Positions 43,597 to 50,813 of a stretch of 64,000 nucleotides of DNA are shown one piece after another. Position 1 is the first letter of the stretch. Each line of letters begins with the position of its first letter. Under the pieces are notes generated by a model that had not been told where the DNA came from, did not search any database, and saw only the letters and a list, made by a program, of their open reading frames with translations. Location: assembly GCA_018242605.1 (NCBI GenBank), contig JAFEBP010000005.1:830861-894860 (forward strand), given 5' to 3'. Source of the stretch: Planctomycetota bacterium (GTDB lineage Bacteria > Planctomycetota > Phycisphaerae > Phycisphaerales > UBA1924). A program made the position numbers and the translations under genes.

Positions 43597-44134
43597 GAGT
43601 CAATGATCCGTGAGTGACAACACACCCCAACCAAATTCGGTCGGGGCAAGGGGGGAAAGTGTAGCGTCCTGCCGGCCGGAAGCAAGGGGAACGCCTCCCC
43701 TACTCACCGATGGCAGCCGGGCTCTGCGGGGACCCCCGCCGATGCAGAAAATCCGACCGCGTTCGGCCGCACCCGTGCGCAAAATGGCGGCGTTCACCAA
43801 TCACCGACCCTGCCGCCTCGAAGACCAAGCGTACATCCACTTATGCGTCCGGTCGCGCGCCGCTGGCTCCCGATTTGGACTTCTGCTGCTCGCCTATTGA
43901 CCTCGCGCGACCGTCCTGACTCCGACATGTGGGATACGCCCTATAACTACTCATCCTCGCGCGGCGCACACTCGACCAGAAGTTCATCGTGCATTCGGAT
44001 CTCGTTCGCAACACCAACCGACGTTCAGGAATTTGCAATCTTCGCCCTCATTTTGCGGCCGAAACGCCGCCAGAGACCAGCCTCCGGGGCGTGAAGGGCC
44101 TATCCATAGCTACCTGCCTTCCGGAGCATGCCCC
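43597..44134. other. Gene-free divergent region upstream of rpsL and the beta-helix gene
   Basis: About 540 bp with no supported gene. It must hold the rpsL promoter on one strand and the promoter of the secreted beta-helix protein on the other. Repeat copy B lies at 43934-43988, oriented with the beta-helix gene. Short frames here lack ribosome sites and protein-like composition. Confidence 0.5.
43934..43988 (+). repeat. Repeat copy B
   Basis: Begins ATACGCCCTATAACT and ends ACCAGAAGTTCATC. It aligns with copy C (44144-44199) over about 55 nt with one gap. Its 3' 34 nt (CTCGCGCGGCGCACACTCG onward) match copy A on the other side of the window. It sits in the leader of the beta-helix gene. 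Confidence 0.6.
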
Positions 44135-46501
44135 ATGTCCGCAATACGTCTTATAACTTGTACTCGTCGCGGTGGCGCACACAGGACCAAAAGTTCATCT
44201 CGCGTCCTCGCCGTGATCGCCGGGGCACTTCTCTCCCAGTTCGGGTTCGCTCAGGCGCCCGCCGAACTTCCGGTCGTCAAAGTCACCCGAGACAACACCG
44301 CCATCGATCACTCTTGCCGAGTCGTCATCGAACCCGGCGCCCTGATCGCCGATCCGGACAACAACGGCGTCATCCAGATCAAGGGCCGCGGCATCACGGT
44401 CGAGTTTGAACCCGGCTCTGTCCTCCAGGGCGGCCCCACGACTACCGATCCTGACCAGTTCACCGGCGTCGGCATCACCGTGACCGATTCCCCCGGCGTG
44501 ACGCTGCGGAACCTGAGAGTCAACGGCTTCAAGGTGGGGCTGCTCGCGCAGAACTGCGATTCTCTCACGCTCGACAACGCGGGCTTCGCCGACAACTACC
44601 GCCAGCGCCTCCGCTCCACGCCATCGGCCGAGGACGGCCAGGACTGGCTCTTCCCTCACGAGAACGACAAGCACGAGTGGCGCACCCAGCACGGTGCCGC
44701 GGTGTGCATCGAAAGATCCTCCGGCGTCACCGTGAAAAACGTCACGGTCCGGCGCGGCCAGAACGGCATCATCCTCGACCGCGTCAACGACTCTCGCATC
44801 TACGACAACGACTGCTCCTTCCTCTCCGGCTGGGGAATCGCGATGTGGCGTTCCTGCGGCAACATCATCTCCCGCAACGCCGTGGACTTCTGCGTCCGAG
44901 GGCACAGCGAGGGCGTCTACAACCGGGGCCAGGATTCCGCAGGTTTCCTGTTCTTTGAGCAGTGCCACCGCAACGCCTTCCTCGAGAACTCCGCCACCCA
45001 TGGCGGCGACTGCTTCTTTGGCTTCGCGGGCAAGGAGGCCATCGGCGAGCGCCCCCCCGCCGACGGCACTCCGGTCGCGCCGGAAAACGCCGGCTGCAAC
45101 GACAACCTGCTCATGGAGAACGACTTCTCCTACGCCCCCGCGCACGGCATCGAGATGACGTTCAGCCGCCGCAACCGCTTCATCCACAACCGCATCGTCG
45201 GTAACGCCATCTGCGGGGTCTGGGGCGGCTACTCCAACGACACCACCATCGCCGAGAACAACTTCAGCGATAACGGCGGTATGGCGTACGGCCTCGAGTG
45301 CGGCGGAGTGAACATCGAGCACGGCAGCGGCAACCGAATCATCGCCAACTCGTTCATCAACAACCGGTGCGCCGTCCACCTGTGGTGGGACGATGACGGC
45401 AACCTCCTCAAGCTCCCGGGCGTCGCCGGGATGCACCGGGGGGTGGTCGGCAACATCATCGCCCAGAACCACTTCGAGATCAACCCGAACCACCCGTTCA
45501 CTTCGCCCCGCGAGAGGAACTCCCCGCTCGTCGTCATCCGCCTGCGTGACACCGGTGATGGACACGTGAAGGACAATCTCTACACCGTAAATGCCCTGCA
45601 ACTCACCGATCCCCGCGCGACCGAGTTTGATGTGAAGCCCGGCATCGAGCCAACCACCACGGGCAAGTTCGATGCCGTGTATCAGGAGGAGAACCACGCG
45701 GTAGGCGAGAAACACCCGGTGGGCGCGAGGCCCCAGCTCCGCGGCCGCGACCAGATCATCATGGGGCCTTGGGGGCCTTGGGACCATGAATCGCCGATGG
45801 TCCGCACCCGTTCGCGAGAGGGCGGCAAGCACGTGTACGAAGTCTTCGGCAACATGCCCGAGGGGTTGGGTCTGACCTGTTCCGTGACCGCCGAAGCCGT
45901 GGCGCCGACCGCCCCCGGCCGTCCGACGGTCGTCACCGTCACCCCCAAGGGCGGCGCAGATGTCCAGCCGTACAGACTCTCACTCAAGGCCAAGGACCTC
46001 AACTTCACCGCCAAAGATGTGCTCATCGCCGCCTCATGGGAAGTCGTCGCCTTCCCATGGTCAAAGGATCCCCGCACCGATTTCGAGGGCTACACCGCCG
46101 ATCGCAAGCGTGTGCCCAAGGCCGCCGTCACACTGCCTTCGCTCGATCTCAACTTCGGCGGCCGCGGCCCGCGAGATATGCCCCAGTTCGCCGAAGTACG
46201 CGACAAAGCGCCCGGTCCCGATCACTTCGGCATTGTCGCCGTGAGCACCATGAATCTGCCCAAGGGCGTCTGGAAAATCACAACGCTCACCGACGACGGA
46301 ATCCGCGTAAAGGCCACGACCAAGGCCGGCACCACCACAGTTATCGAGAACTGGACGTGGCACGGGCCCACCCGCGACCAGGGCATTTTCAAGGTCGAAG
46401 AGGACCAGCCCGTCACGCTGGCCGTCGAGTACTTCGAGATCGACGGCCACGCGGTGCTTCAACTCAACATCGAGCCCGACAGCGCTCGCCCCAATCCATA
46501 A
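44135..46501 (+). CDS. Exported right-handed beta-helix protein with PA14-like C-terminus
   Basis: A 788-aa exported protein. The ATG at 44135 has GGAG 9 bp upstream; a signal peptide follows a basic stretch and ends FGFAQ (about residue 40). Residues about 50-480 carry many short N-x-I/V repeats (GITVTDSPGVTLRNLRVNG, SSGVTVKNVTVRRGQNGIIL, NDSRIYDNDCS, CGNIISRNAV), the pattern of parallel beta-helix proteins such as NosD or pectate lyases. The last 150 residues (WKITTLTDDGIRVKA, VEYFEIDGHAVLQLNI) resemble a PA14 carbohydrate-binding domain. A carbohydrate-directed surface function is inferred. Repeat copy C lies inside its first codons. Confidence 0.75.
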   Translation: MSAIRLITCTRRGGAHRTKSSSRVLAVIAGALLSQFGFAQAPAELPVVKVTRDNTAIDHSCRVVIEPGALIADPDNNGVIQIKGRGITVEFEPGSVLQGGPTTTDPDQFTGVGITVTDSPGVTLRNLRVNGFKVGLLAQNCDSLTLDNAGFADNYRQRLRSTPSAEDGQDWLFPHENDKHEWRTQHGAAVCIERSSGVTVKNVTVRRGQNGIILDRVNDSRIYDNDCSFLSGWGIAMWRSCGNIISRNAVDFCVRGHSEGVYNRGQDSAGFLFFEQCHRNAFLENSATHGGDCFFGFAGKEAIGERPPADGTPVAPENAGCNDNLLMENDFSYAPAHGIEMTFSRRNRFIHNRIVGNAICGVWGGYSNDTTIAENNFSDNGGMAYGLECGGVNIEHGSGNRIIANSFINNRCAVHLWWDDDGNLLKLPGVAGMHRGVVGNIIAQNHFEINPNHPFTSPRERNSPLVVIRLRDTGDGHVKDNLYTVNALQLTDPRATEFDVKPGIEPTTTGKFDAVYQEENHAVGEKHPVGARPQLRGRDQIIMGPWGPWDHESPMVRTRSREGGKHVYEVFGNMPEGLGLTCSVTAEAVAPTAPGRPTVVTVTPKGGADVQPYRLSLKAKDLNFTAKDVLIAASWEVVAFPWSKDPRTDFEGYTADRKRVPKAAVTLPSLDLNFGGRGPRDMPQFAEVRDKAPGPDHFGIVAVSTMNLPKGVWKITTLTDDGIRVKATTKAGTTTVIENWTWHGPTRDQGIFKVEEDQPVTLAVEYFEIDGHAVLQLNIEPDSARPNP
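44144..44199 (+). repeat. Repeat copy C, within the 5' end of the beta-helix gene
   Basis: Begins ATACGTCTTATAACT and ends ACCAAAAGTTCATC. It contains the exact 13-mer ACCAAAAGTTCAT at 44186-44198. It starts 9 bp after the ATG, so here the repeat is translated as part of the pre-signal-peptide region. Confidence 0.6.
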
Positions 46502-46622
46502 TCGCGGGCCGTGCAACCAATGAGAGTTCCGGCTCGAACCCAGTAAGCGCGGCCACAGCCCGAACTTTGTCACGGCCGTTGATACTGTTCTTCATCCGTC
46601 CTGCTCGCCGTCGCGGCCATCC

Positions 46623-47336
46623 ATGCTCCTCGCCCCGCTTCCAACCCGAGTTCTCTCGCACGAACTCATGGATGCCCCGGACCTCGCGCCCGATCAGACG
46701 CACCTCGCCCTGCGAGGCCTCGCCCGGCTTAACACCTTCAGCGGCGCGGCGCGAACTCTGTGGCGAGCCATCGAGCCTGTCGCCCGCACCCATAATCCCC
46801 TCTCGCTGCTGGACATCGCGACGGGCTCCGCCGACGTGCCGCTGGAAGTCGCACGGCTCGCCCGTCGCCGCGGTTGCACGCTCAACCTCGCGGCGTGCGA
46901 CATCCGCCCCGAGATGCGTGCCGCCGCCGCCGCCAATGCCGCCCGCCGCGGCCAATCCCTCCGGCTGTTCTCGTTCGACGCCCTCCGCGACCAGATCCCC
47001 GATCGCTTCGACATCATCACCATTTCTCTGTTCACGCACCACCTCGATGATCCCGCCGTCGTCCGCCTGCTCAGCACCGCTCGCCAAGCGACGCGGCGAC
47101 TGCTCATCGTGAGCGATCTGCACCGCACGCCCGTCAACCTCGCCCTCGTCGCAACCACCAGCCGGCTCATCACCACGAGCCGAATCGTGCACACCGACGC
47201 GGTGCTCTCCGTCCGCGCGGCATTCTCCATCCCGGAAATGGCCGCTCTCGCATCGCAGGCCGGGCTGGTCAACGCTCGGGTCACGCGAACCTTCCCATGC
47301 CGCCTGCTCCTGACCTGGAGCCCGCCCGATGCCTGA
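46623..47336 (+). CDS. SAM-dependent methyltransferase, class I
   Basis: A 237-aa protein, first gene of the type III PKS set. SAM motif I is LLDIATGSADVPLEVARLA, the acidic residue of motif II is in NLAACDIRPEM, and post-motifs DIITISLFTHHLDD and LLIVSDLHRT follow in class I order. The sequence is close in style to UbiE-like C/O-methyltransferases. Its stop overlaps the start of the FAD oxidoreductase by 8 bp. In context it probably methylates the polyketide product or a derived phenol/quinone, as SrsB does in the Streptomyces srs pathway; this is inference by analogy. Confidence 0.82.
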   Translation: MLLAPLPTRVLSHELMDAPDLAPDQTHLALRGLARLNTFSGAARTLWRAIEPVARTHNPLSLLDIATGSADVPLEVARLARRRGCTLNLAACDIRPEMRAAAAANAARRGQSLRLFSFDALRDQIPDRFDIITISLFTHHLDDPAVVRLLSTARQATRRLLIVSDLHRTPVNLALVATTSRLITTSRIVHTDAVLSVRAAFSIPEMAALASQAGLVNARVTRTFPCRLLLTWSPPDA

Positions 47337-48477
47337 CGCGGCTCCCACCGATCTCCCGGAATCATGCGATGTGGCCGTCGTCGGCGCCGGCCCCGCCGGT
47401 GCTCTCGCCGCCCTGCTCCTCGCACGCCGCGGCGTTCGCACACTCCTCATCGACAAGGCCACCTTCCCTCGCGCCAAAGTCTGCGGGTGCTGCCTCAATG
47501 AAGCTGCGCTCACCATCTTGGACGACGCCGGGCTCTCGCACATTGCACGCTCCGCGCCGCAGCTGAATCGACTCCGCCTGCACACCTCCGGCCGAACCGC
47601 GGAGATCTCGCTTCGACCCGGCGCCGCACTCTCTCGCGGCACCCTTGATCTCGCCATCGCCACAGCCGCGTCAAACGCCGGAGCGACATTTATCCAAGGG
47701 TCTTCCGCCAACATCGGCCCCACCGAACCGGCGGGACGGGTCATTCACCTCGGCGATCGCAAGGTCGCCGCGCGAGTTGTCCTGTGCGCCACCGGCCTCG
47801 CATCGAACGCCTCGACAGATCAACAGCCGGAGCTTGCTGCCGGCTCCCGCATCGGCTTGGGTGCATTGCTCGCCGCTGACGCGTCCTTTTCACCAGCGCA
47901 CACAATCTCGATGGCCTGCACGAGGAACGGATACGTAGGCGCGGTCACGCTCGAAACCGGCGACATCGACATCGCCGCCGCGATCGATCCAGAGTTCGTC
48001 CGACGCTGCGGATCTGCCTGCGCCGCCGTCTGTGACATTCTCGATCACGCAGGCGTCGGAGTGCCGGCGGCGTTGCACGCCGCGCGTTTCCGCGGCACAC
48101 CGCCGCTCACTCGCCACCGTCGCAGCCTTGAATCGCCCTGCCTCTTCTTCATCGGCGACGCCGCGGGGTATGTGGAGCCATTCACCGGCGAGGGTATTTC
48201 CTGGGCGCTTGCGTCCGCCGTCTGCGTCGTTCCGCACGTGCTCGCGTGCCTGGAAAGCACCTACGAGTCCGGCGCCTTCACTCACAATCTTCAACGCCTC
48301 CTTGCCCCTCGCCACCGGCGCTGCAGAGTTGTTTCCGCGCTTCTGAGATCGCCCGCCGCGACGCTCTTCGCCGCTTCCTGCGCGGCTCACCTTCCTCGGC
48401 TCGCCGCGGCGATTTCACATCGCTTCGGCGCCCCTTGGCCTTCAATCAAGCAGGAGCCCCACGGAGCCGTCGCGTGA
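47329..48477 (+). CDS. FAD-dependent oxidoreductase (geranylgeranyl-reductase-like)
   Basis: A 382-aa flavoprotein. The dinucleotide motif VAVVGAGPAGALAALLLARR opens the Rossmann fold, followed by LLIDKATFPRAKVCGCCLN (usually KVCGDGL; here C-x-C-C) and the second FAD motif FIGDAAGYVEPFTGEGISWAL. This architecture is shared by the geranylgeranyl reductase and aromatic monooxygenase group of p-hydroxybenzoate-hydroxylase-fold enzymes. Between the methyltransferase and the polyketide synthase, with overlaps on both sides, it is a candidate hydroxylase or reductase acting on the polyketide-derived ring. The substrate is unknown. Confidence 0.85.
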   Translation: MPDAAPTDLPESCDVAVVGAGPAGALAALLLARRGVRTLLIDKATFPRAKVCGCCLNEAALTILDDAGLSHIARSAPQLNRLRLHTSGRTAEISLRPGAALSRGTLDLAIATAASNAGATFIQGSSANIGPTEPAGRVIHLGDRKVAARVVLCATGLASNASTDQQPELAAGSRIGLGALLAADASFSPAHTISMACTRNGYVGAVTLETGDIDIAAAIDPEFVRRCGSACAAVCDILDHAGVGVPAALHAARFRGTPPLTRHRRSLESPCLFFIGDAAGYVEPFTGEGISWALASAVCVVPHVLACLESTYESGAFTHNLQRLLAPRHRRCRVVSALLRSPAATLFAASCAAHLPRLAAAISHRFGAPWPSIKQEPHGAVA

Positions 48478-49580
48478 ACACTCCCAGGCTCCATGCCATC
48501 GGCCTCGCGGAACCCGCACACTCCATCGGCCAGGACGCGGCCGCGAAGTTCGCCGTCGCCAGATCGAACGCCATCGGTTCCGATCCCCGTTTCGTTGAAC
48601 GAATCTACAGAAACTCAAAGGTCACCACCCGAGGCAGCGTGCTCCTCGCGCCCACCCCGCTCCGCCCCGACGCGGTTCCGCTATTCGATGAAGCTACCGG
48701 CAACTCCGGCCCCACCACCGCCGACCGGCTCCGAGCGTTTGAACAGTGCGCCGGCCCGCTCGCCGCGCAAGCCGTTCGCAAGGCGCTCAGCAGCGCCCAA
48801 CTCACGCCCACTGACATCACCCACCTCATCGTCGTCTCTTGCACCGGCATGTCAGCGCCCGGCGTTGACTGCGAGCTCGTGGCTGAACTCGGCCTCTCTC
48901 CCACCACCTCACGCACCAATCTGGGGTTCATGGGCTGCTACGGCGGAATCGCAGGCCTCCGAACCGCAGCAGCGTTCGCCAAGGCCGAACTCGGCGCGGT
49001 CGTCCTGCTCGTCTGCGTAGAGCTCTGCTCGCTGCACTTCCAATACGACGCCGCACCCGATCAGGCGATCGCCAACTCCCTCTTCGCTGACGGCGCCGCG
49101 GCGACAATCATCTCCTGCCGCAGCCCCGTCTCCGTCCACGCCGCTTCCATCTCCGCGTCGGCCTCCGCCATCCTCCCCGACTCCGCCGACCTCATGTCCT
49201 GGCGCATCGGCAACCACGGCTTCGAGATGACTCTGGCCCCAAAGGTCCCGGAGCACATCAAAGCCCATCTGCGCCCCTGGCTCGAGCCGTGGCTCGCTGG
49301 AGTCGGCCTCGCCGTGCCCGCCATCGCTTCCTGGGCCATCCACCCCGGTGGGCCCAAGATCATCGCCGCCGCCCTTGAAGGTCTGGGACTGCCCGACTCG
49401 GCCGCGGCCGAATCCGCCGCCATCCTGAGCTCCCGCGGCAACATGTCCTCCGCCACCGTCTTCTTCGTCCTCGATGCTCTCCTCAAGTCCCGCGGCGCCA
49501 GCAGCCTCCCAAGCGTCCTCTTGGCATTCGGCCCCGGCCTCTCCGCCGAAGCAGCTCTCCTCACCCCGCCCCCACCATAA
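48474..49580 (+). CDS. Type III polyketide synthase
   Basis: A 368-aa chalcone/stilbene-synthase-family enzyme that extends an acyl-CoA starter with malonyl-CoA and cyclises the product. The catalytic triad is intact: Cys155 in GFMGCYGG, His290 in WAIHPGGPKI and Asn323 in SSRGNMSSAT. The length is normal. The start is taken as GTG at 48474, overlapping the previous stop as GTGA with GGAG 9 bp upstream. Co-transcription with a methyltransferase and flavoprotein matches the gene content of bacterial alkylresorcinol/alkylquinone pathways (srsA-srsB-srsC type). The starter and ring pattern cannot be read from sequence alone. Confidence 0.92.
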   Translation: MNTPRLHAIGLAEPAHSIGQDAAAKFAVARSNAIGSDPRFVERIYRNSKVTTRGSVLLAPTPLRPDAVPLFDEATGNSGPTTADRLRAFEQCAGPLAAQAVRKALSSAQLTPTDITHLIVVSCTGMSAPGVDCELVAELGLSPTTSRTNLGFMGCYGGIAGLRTAAAFAKAELGAVVLLVCVELCSLHFQYDAAPDQAIANSLFADGAAATIISCRSPVSVHAASISASASAILPDSADLMSWRIGNHGFEMTLAPKVPEHIKAHLRPWLEPWLAGVGLAVPAIASWAIHPGGPKIIAAALEGLGLPDSAAAESAAILSSRGNMSSATVFFVLDALLKSRGASSLPSVLLAFGPGLSAEAALLTPPPP

Positions 49581-49641
49581 CCCACCCCAAACCGAAACCC
49601 CACTTTTCAACCCAAGAAGTGCCGCGTATACTTGCCCGTTC

Positions 49642-49716
49642 GCCGAGGTAGCTCAGCTGGTTTAGAGCGCTGGATTCATAACCCGGAGGTCGGCGGTTCG
49701 AGTCCGCCTCTCGGCA
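49642..49716 (+). tRNA. tRNA with CAU anticodon (Met, or Ile2)
   Basis: A 75-nt cloverleaf: acceptor GCCGAGG (49642-49648) pairs with TCTCGGC (one G-U), D-stem GCTC/GAGC, anticodon CAT at 49677-49679 in TTCATAA, T-arm GGCGG-TTCGAGT-CCGCC, discriminator A, no encoded CCA. The anticodon stem has an A-C apposition next to the loop. The G1-C72 pair argues against the initiator. Elongator Met and lysidine-modified Ile2 cannot be told apart here. Confidence 0.92.
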
Positions 49717-50246
49717 TTCAACTCCGTATTCTCGCAGATTCTCAGGCACCGACGCACGAACCCCTAGATCAAGGGGTTTTTTGCGTTTATGAGCCCGGCT
49801 GTGGAGTGGGCCGTGCCTGCGGGTACTTCGCCGTCAAGGTCACCGCAAGGGTGTGAACAGTGCTCCGGTGCCTGCCAATCCCTCCCCCTACGTGCTTGCG
49901 AATGGCGGATTTGCGAAATAAAGCGCCGGCCTACCAATGCTCGGAGTTCCTCTGCGGAAACACGCGTGTGACCTTCGCGTCCAAGGCCTTGTGGAGCCAG
50001 CACGATCCAATCGCGGCGCTCCGAGTTTGCACCCAACAGCGGCGCGGTATCGGACTCATTTCTCGGCGTTGACCTTGCCGGGTCTCCCTAGCATTCCCCA
50101 GTTGGCGTCGCTCGATGCCCACAACTGATTTCCGGATTGGCAGACGCGATCTGTAGCTCCGCCGAGTGCACTGATCGCAGCAAAAATGCGTGAACTTCGA
50201 TGCAGCCCGGCCGTTCACGTCCGCCGACTTCCACGACCCATTCGCC
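49717..50246. other. Gene-free stretch after the tRNA
   Basis: About 530 bp. It holds the tRNA terminator at 49759-49782 and then no convincing gene on either strand; short frames have no ribosome site and no family resemblance. tRNA 3' ends are common integration points, but no integrase or duplicated tRNA end is visible. Confidence 0.5.
49759..49782 (+). terminator. Intrinsic terminator after tRNA
   Basis: AACCCCT (49759-49765), loop AGATCA, AGGGGTT (49772-49778), T-run to 49782. It lies 43 bp past the tRNA 3' end. Confidence 0.85.
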
Positions 50247-50813
50247 ATGAGCCAGCCCGCCGATCAAGACGTCACGCAGCTACTTGAACGCATCCGTTCG
50301 GGCGATGACGCGGCGACCAGCGAACTTCTGGGTATCGCCTACCACGAGCTGCGCGCCCTCGCGGGTCACGTGTGGCGCGATCAGCCCGGCGACCACACCC
50401 TTCAGCCCACCGCCCTCGTCAACGAAGCGTGCATGCGGCTCCTCAAGACCAATCCGAACGGCTGGAATGATCGAAAGCACTTCTTCCGCGTCGCCGCCCG
50501 GGCCATGCGCAACCTGCTCACCGATCACGCCCGAGCCAAAGGCGCACAACGCCGCGGCGGGCACGATATCCGCGTTTCCATTGACAACACCCAGGTCGCG
50601 TCACTCGACCAGGGCGTCGATCTTGTCATACTCAACGACACCCTAACAAAGCTCTCCGATCTGGACTCTCGCCTCGGTCAGATCTTTGAGTTGCGCTTCC
50701 TGGTCGGTCTTTCCGTTACTCAAACGGCGGAGATCATCGAAGTATCACCCCGGACGATCGAACTGGATACGCAGTTCATCCGGGCCTGGCTTCAGAAGGA
50801 AATGTCGGCGTGA
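50247..50813 (+). CDS. ECF sigma factor (Sigma70_ECF type) paired with a kinase
   Basis: A 188-aa sigma factor. Region 2 contains LLGIAYHELRALAGHVWRDQ and HTLQPTALVNEACMRLL, the diagnostic block of the planctomycete-rich Sigma70_ECF group, then FFRVAARAMRNLLTDHARAK. Region 4 is LGQIFELRFLVGLSVTQTAE with VSPRTIELDTQFIRAWL. The ATG at 50247 is taken; a GTG at 50190 is possible and neither has a good ribosome site. Its stop overlaps the kinase start (GTGA), so kinase and sigma factor are made together. This gene pairing is known for ECF groups thought to be controlled by phosphorylation. Confidence 0.9.
   Translation: MSQPADQDVTQLLERIRSGDDAATSELLGIAYHELRALAGHVWRDQPGDHTLQPTALVNEACMRLLKTNPNGWNDRKHFFRVAARAMRNLLTDHARAKGAQRRGGHDIRVSIDNTQVASLDQGVDLVILNDTLTKLSDLDSRLGQIFELRFLVGLSVTQTAEIIEVSPRTIELDTQFIRAWLQKEMSA

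Noticed and set aside
44195-45832. A 545-codon open frame on the minus strand
   Set aside because: Lies opposite the beta-helix protein; its Val/Ala/Asp-rich sequence has no family features and no ribosome site.
49789-50072. Short plus-strand frames after the tRNA, considered as integrase remnants
   Set aside because: No Arg/His/Tyr recombinase motif, no ribosome site and no repeat of the tRNA 3' end could be found.
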